A DNA stretch of 64,000 nucleotides. It comes from Calliopsis andreniformis (taxonomy: Eukaryota > Arthropoda > Insecta > Hymenoptera > Andrenidae). Below, piece by piece: positions 1-11,880 of the stretch. How positions within the stretch are numbered: the first letter of the stretch is position 1; each line of letters opens with the position of its first letter. The translations under genes were made by a program, and so were the position numbers. The stretch is from NCBI RefSeq assembly GCF_051401765.1, contig NW_027480494.1:992001-1056000 (forward strand), read 5' to 3'. The notes under the pieces are model-generated. The model had not been told where the DNA came from. It saw only the letters and a list, made by a program, of their open reading frames with translations, and did not search any database.

Positions 1-728
1 CATAGCAGCCATAGCCATAGCCATAGCAGCCATAGCCATAGCCATAGCAGCCAGAGCCAGAGCCACAGCAGCCGTAGTCATAGCCATAGCCTTAGCAGCC
101 ATACACAGAACCATAGCCATAGCAGCCATAGCCATAGCCATAGCAGCCATAGTCACAGCCATAGCAGCCATAGCCACAGCCATAGCAGCCATAGCCATAG
201 CCATAACAGCCATAGCCATAGCCATAGCAGTTATAGCCATAGACATAGCCATAGCAGCCATAGCCATAGCCATAGCCATAGCAGACATAGCCATAGCCAT
301 AGCAGCCATAGCCATAGCCAAACCCATAGCAGCCATAGCCATAGCCATAGCAGTCATGGCCATAGCCATAGACAAAGCAGCCATAGCCATAGCCACAGCC
401 ATAGCAGCCATAGCCATAACCATAGCAGCCATAGCCATAGCCATAGCAGACATAACCACAGCCACAGCAGCCATAGCCATAGCCATAGCAGCCATAGCCA
501 TAGCCATAGCAGCCAGAGCCAGAGCCACAGCAGCCGTAGACATAGCCATAGCCTTAGGGGCCATAGACATAACCATAGCCATAGCAGCCATAGAAATAGC
601 CATAGCCGCCACAGCCATGGCCATTGTATCCAAAACCATAGCCATAGCAGCCATAGCCAAAGACATAGCCATAGCAGCCATAGCCATAGCCATAGCCATA
701 GCCATAGCAGCCATAGCCATAGCCATAG

Positions 729-968
729 CAGACATAGCCATAGCCATAGCCATAGCAGCCGTATCCATAGCCATAGTAGCCATAGCCATAGCCATAGCAG
801 CCATAGTCGCCATAACCATAACCATAGCAGCCATAGCCATAGCCATAGCAGACATAGCCATAGCCATAGCCATAGCAGCCGTATCCATAGCCATAGTAGC
901 CTTAGCCATAGCCATAGCAGCCATAGCCGCCATAGCCATAGCAATAGCAGCCATAGCCATAGCCATTG
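729..968 (+). repeat. 120-bp dimer, first of several
   Basis: CAGACATAGCC followed by four hexamers and CGTATCCATAGCC begins at 729 and 849. Similar dimers begin at 5094/5214, 32360/32480, 36770/36890, 45905/46025, 56765/56885 and 62627/62747. In the 3.4-kb pair the spacing is 126 bp (39974/40100 and the matching site 3357 bp later), one hexamer more. Confidence 0.9.
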
Positions 969-1335
969 CAGCCATAGCCATAGCCATAGCAGCCATAGCC
1001 ATAGCCATAGCAGCCATAGCCATAGCTATAGCAGCCAGAGCCGGAGCCACAGCAGCCGTAGACATAGCCATAGCCTTAGCAGCCATAGCCATAACCATAG
1101 CTATAGCAGCCATAGCCATAGCAGCCATAGACATATCCATAGCAGCCAGAGCCAGAGCCACAGCAGCCGTAGACATAGCCATAGCATCCATAGCCATAGC
1201 AGCCGTAGCCATAGCCATAGCTGCCATAATCATAACCTTAGCCATTGCAGCCATAGCCATAGCCATAGCAGCCATAGCCGTAGCCATAGCAGCCATAGCC
1301 ATAGTCATAGCAGCCATAGCCATAGCCATAGCAGC

Positions 1336-1490
1336 CATAGCGATAGCCGTAGCAGCCGTAGGCATAGCCATAGCAGCCATAGCTATATCCATAGCAGACA
1401 CACACATAGCCACAGCCATAGCAGCCATAATCATAGCCATAGCCATAGCAGCCATAGCCATGGCCATAGTAGCCAAAGCCATAGCCATAG
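1336..1490 (+). repeat. Type A landmark, first of nine
   Basis: Order of markers: GCGATAGCCGTAGCAGCCG, then TAGGCATAGCC, GCTATATCC, GACACACACAT (ends 1407) and CATAATCATAGCC, then CATGGCCATAGTAGCC. The same arrangement ends at 5772, 11884, 15889 (CATTGCC form), 18157, 24091, 27525, 35445 and 44755 (altered core). The CACACACAT run is the longest alternating purine-pyrimidine stretch I noticed. It is a useful phase marker; I infer no function for it. Confidence 0.9.
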
Positions 1491-2720
1491 CAGCCATATC
1501 CGTAGACATAGCCATATCAGCCATAGCCACAGCCACAGCCATAGCCATTGCCATAGCAGCCATAGCCATAGCCATAGCAGCCATAGCCATAGGCATAGCA
1601 GCCATAGCCATAGCCGTAGCAGCCATAGCCATAGCCATAGCAGTCATAGCTATAGCCATAGCCATAGCAGCCATAGCCATAGCCATAGCCATAGCAGCCA
1701 TAGCCATAGCCATAGCAGCCATAGCCATAGCCATACCCATAGCAGCCATAGCCATAGCCATAGCCGTCATAGCCATAGCCACAGCCATAGCAGCCATAGC
1801 CATAGCCATAGCCATAGCAGCCATAGCCATAGCCATAGCAGCCATAGCATTAGCCATAGCAGCCATAACCACAGCCATAGCAGCCATAGCCATAGCCATA
1901 GCAGCCATAGCCATAGCCATAGCAGCCAGAGCCAGAGCCACAGCAGCCGTAGACATAGCCATAGCCTTGGCAGTCATAGCCATAGCCATAGCCATAGCAG
2001 CCATAGCCATAGCCATAGCAGCCATAGCAAGAGCCATAGCAGCCATAACCACAGCCATAGCAGCCATAGCCATAGCCATAGCAGTTATAGCCATAGACAT
2101 AGCAGCCGGAGCCAGAGCCACAGCAGCCGTAGACATAGCCATAGCCTTAGCAGCCATAGCCATAGCCATAGCCATAGCAGCCATAGCCATAGCCATAGCA
2201 GCCATACCAATGGCCATAGTAGCCAAAGCCGTAGCCATAGCAGCCATAGCCATAGCCATATCCATAGCGGCCATAGCCATAGCCATAGCAGTCATAGCCA
2301 TAGCCATAGCCATAGCAGCCATGGCCATAGCCATAGCCATAGCAGCCATAGCCATAGCCATAGCAGCCATAGCCATAACCATAGCAGCCATAGCCATAGC
2401 CATAGCAGACATAACCACAGCCACAGCAGCCATAGCCATAGCCATAGCAGCCATAGCCATAGCCATAGCAGCCAGAGCCATAGCCATAGCCATAGCAGAC
2501 ATAGCCATAGCCATAGCAGCCATAGCCATAGCCAAACCCATAGCAGCCATAGCCATAGCCATAGCAGTCATGGCCATAGCCATAGACAAAGCAGCCATAG
2601 CCATAGCCACAGCCATAGCAGCCATAGCCATAACCATAGCAGCCATAGCAATAGCCATAGCAGCCATAACCACAGCCATAGCAGCCATAGCCATAGCCAT
2701 AGCAGCCATAGCCATAGCCA

Positions 2721-4365
2721 TAGCCATAGCAGCCATAGCCATAGCCATAGCAGCCATACCAATGGCCATAGTAGCCAAAGCCGTAGCCATAGCAGCCATA
2801 GCCATAGCCATATCCATAGCGGCCATAGCCATAGCCATAGCAGTCATAGCCATAGCCATAGCCATAGCAGCCATGGCCATAGCCATAGCCATAGCAGCCA
2901 TAGCCATAACCATAGCAGCCATAGCAATAGCCATAGCAGCCATAACCACAGCCATAGCAGCCATAGCCATAGCCATAGCAGCCATAGCCATAGCCATAGC
3001 AGTTATAGCCATAGACATAGCCATAGCAGCCATAGCCATAGCCATAGCAGCCATAGCCATAGCCAAACCCATAGCAGCCATAGCCATAGCCATAGCAGTC
3101 ATGGCCATAGCCATAGACAAAGCAGCCATAGCCATAGCCACAGCCATAGCAGACATAGCCATAACCATAGCAGCCATAGCAATAGCCATAGCAGCCATAA
3201 CCACAGCCATAGCAGCCATAGCCATAGCCATAGCAGCCATAGCCATAGCCATAGCAGTTATAGCCATAGACATAGCCATAGCAGCCATAGCCATAGCCAT
3301 AGCCATAGCAGAAATAGCCATAGCCATAGCAGCCATAGCCATAGCCAAACCCATAGCAGCCATAGCCATAGCCATAGCAGTCATGGCCATAGCCATAGAC
3401 AAAGCAGCCATAGCCATAGCCACAGCCATAGCAGCCATAGCCATAACCATAGCAGCCATAGCCATAGCCATAGCAGACATAACCACAGCCACAGCAGCCA
3501 TAGCCATAGCCATAGCAGCCATAGCCATAGCCATAGCAGCCAGAGCCAGAGCCACAGCAGCCGTAGACATAGCCATAGCCTTAGGGGCCATAGACATAAC
3601 CATAGCCATAGCAGCCATAGAAATAGCCATAGCCGCCATAGCCATGGCCATAGTATCCAAAACCATAGCCATAGCAGCCATAGCCATAGCCATAGCCATA
3701 GCAGCCATAGCCATAGCCATAGCCATAGCCATAGCAGCCATAGCCATAGCCATAGCAGACATAGCCACAGCCATAGCAGCCATAGCCATAGCCATAGCTG
3801 CCATAGGCATAGCCATACCCATAGCAGCCATAGACATAGCCATAGCAGTCATAGCCACAGCCATAGCCATAGCAGCCATAGCCATAGCCATAGCAGCCAT
3901 AGCCATAGCCATAGCAGCCATAGCAATAGCCATAGCAGCCATAACCACAGCCATAGCAGCCATAGCCATAGCCATAGCAGCCATAGCCATAGCTATAGCA
4001 GTCATAGCCATAGACATAGCCATAGCAGTCATAGCCATAGCCATAGCCATAGCAGACATAGCCATAGCCATAGCAGCCATAGCCATAGCCATACCCATAG
4101 CAGCCATAGCCATAGCCATAGCAATCATGGCCATAGCCAGAGACAAAGCAGCCATAGCCATAGCCACAGCCATAGCAGCCATAGCCATAACCATAGCAGC
4201 CATAGCCATAGCCATAGCAGACATAACCACAGCCATAGCAGCCATAGCCATAGCCATAGCAGCCATAGCCATCGCCATAGCCTTAGCAGCAATAGCCATA
4301 GTCATAGCCATAGCCATAGCAGCTATAGCCATAGCCATAGCCATAGCAGCCACAGCCGTAGCCAT
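2721..4365 (+). repeat. Remainder of the first 4365-bp unit
   Basis: Only repeat modules are present. The marker pair AGTCATGGCC followed by ATAGACAAAGCAG recurs at about 2565, 3085 and 3380. The CAGAGCCAGAGCC block sits near 3540, and a CATAGTATCCAAAACC block near 3650. The part beyond 3650 shares modules with 8.6-9.1 kb (for example AGCTGCCATAGGCATAGCC). No gene or unique DNA is seen. Confidence 0.85.
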
Positions 4366-7085
4366 AGCAGCCATAGCCATAGCCATAGCAGCCATAGTAG
4401 CCATAGCCATAGCAGCCAGAGCCAGAGCCACAGCAGCCGTAGTCATAGCCATAGCCTTAGCAGCCATACACAGAACCATAGCCATAGCAGCCATAGCCAT
4501 AGCCATAGCAGCCATAGTCACAGCCATAGCAGCCATAGCCACAGCCATAGCAGCCATAGCCATAGCCATAACAGCCATAGCCATAGCCATAGCAGTTATA
4601 GCCATAGACATAGCCATAGCAGCCATAGCCATAGCCATAGCCATAGCAGATATAGCCATAGCCATAGCAGCCATAGCCATAGCCAAACCCATAGCAGCCA
4701 TAGCCATAGCCATAGCAGTCATGGCCATAGCCATAGACAAAGCAGCCATAGCCATAGCCACAGCCATAGCAGCCATAGCCATAACCATAGCAGCCATAGC
4801 CATAGCCATAGCAGACATAACCACAGCCACAGCAGCCATAGCCATAGCCATAGCAGCCATAGCCATAGCCATAGCAGCCAGAGCCAGAGCCACAGCAGCC
4901 GTAGACATAGCCATAGCCTTAGGGGCCATAGACATAACCATAGCCATAGCAGCCATAGAAATAGCCTTAGCCGCCACAGCCATGGCCATTGTATCCAAAA
5001 CCATAGCCATAGCAGCCATAGCCAAAGACATAGCCATAGCAGCCATAGCCATAGCCATAGCCATAGCCATAGCAGCCATAGCCATAGCCATAGCAGACAT
5101 AGCCATAGCCATAGCCATAGCAGCCGTATCCATAGCCATAGTAGCCATAGCCATAGCCATAGCAGCCATAGTCGCCATAACCATAACCATAGCAGCCATA
5201 GCCATAGCCATAGCAGACATAGCCATAGCCATAGCCATAGCAGCCGTATCCATAGCCATAGTAGCCTTAGCCATAGCCATAGCAGCCATAGCCGCCATAG
5301 CCATAGCAATAGCAGCCATAGCCATAGCCATTGCAGCCATAGCCATAGCCATAGCAGCCATAGCCATAGCCATAGCAGCCATAGCCATAGCTATAGCAGC
5401 CAGAGCCGGAGCCACAGCAGCCGTAGACATAGCCATAGCCTTAGCAGCCATAGCCATAACCATAGCTATAGCAGCCATAGCCATAGCAGCCATAGACATA
5501 TCCATAGCAGCCAGAGCCAGAGCCACAGCAGCCGTAGACATAGCCATAGCATCCATAGCCATAGCAGCCGTAGCCATAGCCATAGCTGCCATAATCATAA
5601 CCTTAGCCATTGCAGCCATAGCCATAGCCATAGCAGCCATAGCCGTAGCCATAGCAGCCATAGCCATAGTCATAGCAGCCATAGCCATAGCCATAGCAGC
5701 CATAGCGATAGCCGTAGCAGCCGTAGGCATAGCCATAGCAGCCATAGCTATATCCATAGCAGACACACACATAGCCACAGCCATAGCAGCCATAATCATA
5801 GCCATAGCCATAGCAGCCATAGCCATGGCCATAGTAGCCAAAGCCATAGCCATAGCAGCCATATCCGTAGACATAGCCATATCAGCCATAGCCACAGCCA
5901 CAGCCATAGCCATTGCCATAGCAGCCATAGCCATAGCCATAGCAGCCATAGCCATAGGCATAGCAGCCATAGCCATAGCCGTAGCAGCCATAGCCATAGC
6001 CATAGCAGTCATAGCTATAGCCATAGCCATAGCAGCCATAGCCATAGCCATAGCCATAGCAGCCATAGCCATAGCCATAGCAGCCATAGCCATAGCCATA
6101 CCCATAGCAGCCATAGCCATAGCCATAGCCGTCATAGCCATAGCCACAGCCATAGCAGCCATAGCCATAGCCATAGCCATAGCAGCCATAGCCATAGCCA
6201 TAGCAGCCATAGCATTAGCCATAGCAGCCATAACCACAGCCATAGCAGCCATAGCCATAGCCATAGCAGCCATAGCCATAGCCATAGCAGCCAGAGCCAG
6301 AGCCACAGCAGCCGTAGACATAGCCATAGCCTTGGCAGTCATAGCCATAGCCATAGCCATAGCAGCCATAGCCATAGCCATAGCAGCCATAGCAAGAGCC
6401 ATAGCAGCCATAACCACAGCCATAGCAGCCATAGCCATAGCCATAGCAGTTATAGCCATAGACATAGCAGCCGGAGCCAGAGCCACAGCAGCCGTAGACA
6501 TAGCCATAGCCTTAGCAGTCATAGCCATAGCCATAGCCATAGCAGCCATAGCCATAGCCATAGCAGCCATACCAATGGCCATAGTAGCCAAAGCCGTAGC
6601 CATAGCAGCCATAGCCATAGCCATATCCATAGCGGCCATAGCCATAGCCATAGCAGTCATAGCCATAGCCATAGCCATAGCAGCCATGGCCATAGCCATA
6701 GCCATAGCAGCCATAGCCATAGCCATAGCAGCCATAGCCATAACCATAGCAGCCATAGCCATAGCCATAGCAGACATAACCACAGCCACAGCAGCCATAG
6801 CCATAGCCATAGCAGCCATAGCCATAGCCATAGCAGCCAGAGCCATAGCCATAGCCATAGCAGACATAGCCATAGCCATAGCAGCCATAGCCATAGCCAA
6901 ACCCATAGCAGCCATAGCCATAGCCATAGCAGTCATGGCCATAGCCATAGACAAAGCAGCCATAGCCATAGCCACAGCCATAGCAGCCATAGCCATAACC
7001 ATAGCAGCCATAGCAATAGCCATAGCAGCCATAACCACAGCCATAGCAGCCATAGCCATAGCCATAGCAGCCATAGCCATAGCCA
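4366..7085 (+). repeat. Higher-order repeat, 4365-bp offset, copy 2
   Basis: Near-identical copy of 1-2720. Differences I can read include ATAGCC to TTAGCC near 4972, GACATA to GATATA near 4650, and CAGCC to CAGTC near 6516. These few private changes in about 2.7 kb imply a recent duplication or recent homogenisation. Confidence 0.92.
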
Positions 7086-10000
7086 TAGCAGTTATAGCCA
7101 TAGACATAGCCATAGCAGCCATAGCCATAGCCATAGCCATAGCAGAAATAGCCATAGCCATAGCAGCCATAGCCATAGCCAAACCCATAGCAGCCATAGC
7201 CATAGCCATAGCAGTCATGGCCATAGCCATAGACAAAGCAGCCATAGCCATAGCCACAGCCATAGCAGCCATAGCCATAACCATAGCAGCCATAGCCATA
7301 GCCATAGCAGACATAACCACAGCCACAGCAGCCATAGCCATAGCCATAGCAGCCATAGCCATAGCCATAGCAGCCAGAGCCAGAGCCACAGCAGCCGTAG
7401 ACATAGCCATAGCCTTAGGGGCCATAGACATAACCATAGCCATAGCAGACATAGAAATAGCCATAGCCGCCATAGCCATGGCCATAGTATCCAAAACCAT
7501 AGCCATAGCCGCCATAGCCAAAGACATAGCCATAGCAGCCATAGCCATAGCCATAGCCATAGCCATAGCAGCCATAGCCATAGCCATAGCAGACATAGCC
7601 ATAGCCATAGCCATAGCAGCCGTATCCATAGCCATAGTAGCCATAGCCATAGCCATAGCAGCCATACCAATGGCCATAGTAGCCAAAGCCGTAGCCATAG
7701 CAGCCATAGCCATAGCCATATCCATAGCGGCCATAGCCATAGCCATAGCAGTCATAGCCATAGCCATAGCCATAGCAGCCATAGCCATAGCCATAGCCAT
7801 AGCCATAGCAGCCATAGCCATAGCCATAGCAGCCATAGCCATAGCCATTGCAGCCATAGCCATAGCCATAGCAGCCATAGCCATAGCCATAGCAGTCATG
7901 GCCATAGCCATAGACAAAGCAACCATAGCCATAGCCACAGCCATAGCAGCCATAGCCATAACCATAGCAGCCATAGCCATAGCCATAGCAGACATAACCA
8001 CAGCCATAGCAGCTATAGCCATAGCCATAGCAGCCATAGCCATCGCCATAGCCTTAGCAGCAATAGCCATAGTCATAGCCATAGGCATAGGAGCTATAGC
8101 CATAGCCATAGCCATAGCAGCCATTGCCATAGCCATAGCAGCCATAACCACAGCCATAGCGGCCATAGCCATAGCCATAGCAGCCAGAGCCATAGCAGCC
8201 AGAGCCAGAGCCACAGCAGCCGTAGACATAGCCATAGCCTTAGCAGCCATAGACATAATCATAGCCATAGCAGCCATAGCCATAGCCACAGCAGCCACAG
8301 CCGTGGCCATAGTAGCCAAAGTCATAGCCATGGCCATAGTAGCCAAAGCCATAGCCATTGCAGCCATAGCCATAGACATAGCCATAGCCGCCAAAACCAT
8401 AGCCGTAGCCATAGCCATAGCAGCCATACCAATGGCCATAGTAGCCAAAGCCGTAGCCATAGCAGCCATAGCCATAGCCATATCCATAGCGGCCATAGCC
8501 ATAGCCATAGCAGTCGCAGCCATAGCCATAGCCATAGCAGTCGCAGCCATAGCCATAGCCATAGCAGCCATAGCCATAGCCATAGCCATAGCCATAGCAG
8601 CCATAGCCATAGCCATAGCAGCCATAGCCATAGCCATAGCAGACATAGCCACAGCCATAGCAGCCATAGCCATAGCCATAGCTGCCATAGGCATAGCCAT
8701 ACCCATAGCAGCCATAGACATAGCCATAGCAGTCATAGCCACAGCCATAGCCATAGCAGCCATAGCCATAGCCATAGCAGCCATAGCCATAGCCATAGCA
8801 GCCATAGCAATAGCCATAGCAGCCATAACCACAGCCATAGCAGCCATAGCCATAGCCATAGCAGCCATAGCCATAGCTATAGCAGTCATAGCCATAGACA
8901 TAGCCATAGCAGCTATAGCCATAGCCATAGCCATAGCAGACATAGCCATAGCCATAGCAGCCATAGCCATAGCCATACCCATAGCAGCCATAGCCATAGC
9001 CATAGCAATCATGGCCATAGCCAGAGACAAAGCAGCCATAGCCATAGCCACAGCCATAGCAGCCATAGCCATAACCATAGCAGCCATAGCCATAGCCATA
9101 GCAGACATAACCACAAACATAGCAGCCATAGCCATAGCCATAGCAGCCATAGCCATAGCCATAGCAGCCATAGCCATAGCCATACCCATAGCAGCCATAG
9201 CCATAGCCATAGCCGTCATAGCCATAGCCACAGCCATAGCAGCCATAGCCATAGCCATAGCCATAGCAGCCATAGCCATAGCCATAGCAGCCATAGCAAT
9301 AGCCATAGCAGCCATAACCACAGCCATAGCAGCCATAGCCATAGCCATAGCAGCCATAGCCATAGCCATAGCAGCCAGAGCCAGAGCCACAGCAGCCGTA
9401 GACATAGCCATAGCCTTGGCAGTCATAGCCATAGCCATAGCCATAGCAGCCATAGCCATAGCCATAGCAGCCATAGCAATAGCCATAGCAGCCATAACCA
9501 CAGCCATAGCAGCCATAGCCATAGCCATAGCAGATATAGCCATAGACATAGCAGCCGGAGCCAGAGCCACAGCAGCCGTAGACATAGTCATAGCCTTAGC
9601 AGCCATAGCCATAGCCATAGCCATAGCAGCCATAGCCATAGCCATAGCAGCCATACCAATGGCCATAGTAGCCAAAGCCGTAGCCATAGCAGCCATAGCC
9701 ATAGCCATATCCATAGCGGCCATAGCCATAGCCATAGCAGTCATAGCCATAGCCATAGCCATAGCAGCCATGGCCATAGCCATAGCCATAGCAGCCATAG
9801 CCATAGCCATAGCAGCCATAGCCATAACCATAGCAGCCATAGCCATAGCCATAGCAGACATAACCACAGCCACAGCAGCCATAGCCATAGCCATAGCAGC
9901 CATAGCCATAGCCATAGCAGCCAGAGCCATAGCCATAGCCATAGCAGACATAGCCATAGCCATAGCAGCCATAGCCATAGCCAAACCCATAGCAGCCATA

Positions 10001-11880
10001 GCCATAGCCATAGCAGTCATGGCCATAGCCATAGACAAAGCAGCCATAGCCATAGCCACAGCCATAGCAGCCATAGCCATAACCATAGCAGCCATAGCAA
10101 TAGCCATAGCAGCCATAACCACAGCCATAGCACCCATAGCCATAGCCATAGCAGCCATAGCCATAGCCATAGCAGTTATAGCCATAGACATAGCCATAGC
10201 AGCCATAGCCATAGCCATAGCCATAGCAGAAATAGCCATAGCCATAGCAGCCATAGCCATAGCCAAACCCATAGCAGCCATAGCCATAGCCATAGCAGTC
10301 ATGGCAATAGCCATAGACAAAGCAGCCATAGCCATAGCCACAGCCGTAGCAGCCATAGCCATAACCATAGCAGCCATAGCCATAGCCAAACCCATAGCAG
10401 CCATAGCCATAGCCATAGCAGTCATGGCCATAGCCATAGACAAAGCAGCCATAGCCATAGCCACAGCCATAGCAGCCATAGCCATAACCATAGCAGCCAT
10501 AGCCATAGCCATAGCAGACATAACCACAGCCATAGCAGCCATAGCCATAGCCATAGCAGCCATAGCCATAGCCATAGCAGCCATAGCCATAGCCATAGCA
10601 GCCAGAGCCAGAGCCACAGCAGCCGTAGTCATAGCCATAGCCTTAGCAGCCATACACAGAACCATAGCCATAGCAGCCATAGCCATAGCCATAGCAGCCA
10701 TAGTCACAGCCATAGCAGCCATAGCCACAGCCGTAGCAGCCATAGCCATAGCCATAGCAGCCATAACCATAGCCATAGCAGCCATAGCGATAGCCATAGC
10801 AGCCGTAGGCAGAGCCATAGCAGCCATAGCTATATCCATAGTAGACACACACATAGCCACAGGCATAGCAGCCATAATCATAGCCATAGCCATAGCAGCC
10901 AATGCCATAGCCATAGCCATAGCAGCTGTAGCCACTGCCAAAGCGGCCATAGCCATAGCCACAGCAGCCTTAGCCATAGCCATAGCCACAGCAGCCATAG
11001 CCATAGCAGCCGCAGCCATAGCCACAGCCATAGCAGCCATAGCCATAACCATAGCAGCCATAGCCATAGCAGACGTAACCACAGCCATAGCAGCCATAGC
11101 CACAGCCATAGCAGCCATAGCCATAGCCATAGCAGCCAGAGGCAGAGCCACAGCAGCCGTAGACATAGCCATAGCCTTAGGAGCCATAGACATAACCATA
11201 GCCATAGCAGCCATAGCCATAGCCATAGCCGCCACAGCCATGGCCATAGTACCCAAAACAATAGCCATAGCAGCCATAGCCAAAGACATAGCCATAGCAG
11301 CCATAGCCATAGCCATAGCCATAGCCATAGCAGCCATAGCCATAGCCATAGCAGACATAGCCATAGCCATAGCCATAGCAGCCGTATCCATAGCCATAGT
11401 AGCCATAGCAATAGCCATAGCACCCATAGTCGCCATAGCCATAACCATAGCAGGCATAGCCATAGCCATAGCAGACATAGCCATAGCCATAGCCATAGCA
11501 GCCGTATCCATAGACATAGTAGACATAGCCATAGCCATAGCAGCCATAGCCGCCATAGCTATAGCCATAGCAGCCATAGTAGACACAGCCATAGCCATAG
11601 CAGCCATAGCCATAGTCATATCAGGCATAGCCGCAGCCATAGCAGCCATAGCCATAGCCATAGCAGCCATAACCACAGCCATAGCAGCCATAGCCATAGC
11701 CATAGCAGCCATAGCCATAGCCATAGCAGCCATATCCATAGCCATAGCAGCCATAGTCGTAGCCATAGCAGCCATAGCCATAGCCATTGCAGCCATAGCC
11801 ATAGCCATAGCAGCCATAGCGATAGCCGTAGCAGCCGTAGGCATAGCCATAGCAGCCATAGCTATATCCATAGCAGACAC
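7086..11880 (+). repeat. Mosaic of satellite modules with the first type B landmark
   Basis: This stretch combines modules seen elsewhere in changed order. It holds repeated copies of the CAATGGCCATAGTAGCC block (7670, 8430, 9658) and the marker block AGTCATGGCC plus ATAGACAAAGCAG at 7213, 7896, 10016 and 10418. The first type B landmark is at 10842-10852. Just downstream, AGCTGTAGCCACTGCCAAAG (about 10923) is the earliest copy of the type B downstream marker; most other copies read CATTGCC there. No gene is seen. Confidence 0.85.
10785..10960 (+). repeat. Type B landmark, first of ten
   Basis: Order of markers: GCGATAGCCATAGCAGCCG, then TAGGCAGAGCC, GCTATATCC, GACACACACAT (ends 10852) and CATAATCATAGCC, then CAATGCC and AGCTGTAGCC. 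The same arrangement ends at 21901, 34167, 37512, 47517, 51765, 56019, 58350, 61881 and 63231. Most copies add CAACCATAGC before GCTATATCC; this first copy has CAGCCATAGC and a private GTAGACAC change. Confidence 0.88.

Larger units (their letters stand above)
1..2720 (+). repeat. Higher-order repeat, 4365-bp offset, copy 1
   Basis: This segment matches 4366-7085 at a constant offset of 4365 bp. Markers that coincide exactly include the GTAGTCATAG variant (73 and 4438), the ACACACACAT landmark (1407 and 5772), the CTTGGCAGTC variant (1966 and 6331) and GCAAGAGCC (2027 and 6392). Only isolated substitutions separate the copies, so the duplication is recent. The copies part company at about 2724 and 7089. 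The left limit may lie outside the window. Confidence 0.92.

Noticed and set aside
354..944. Leu/Trp-rich membrane protein on the - strand
   Set aside because: It is the third reading of the same repeat (CTA TGG CTG), interrupted every few hundred bases by TGG-to-stop changes. Hydrophobicity comes only from the repeat.
1381..1410. TATA-like promoter at GCTATATCC
   Set aside because: It is a single-base variant of CATAGCC repeated at each landmark, with no other promoter element and no downstream gene.
1441..1480. Short palindromes such as GCCATGGC and ATAGCTAT as regulatory sites or hairpins
   Set aside because: They are one-base variants of CATAGCC units, only 8 bp, with no loop or partner arm long enough for a stable structure.
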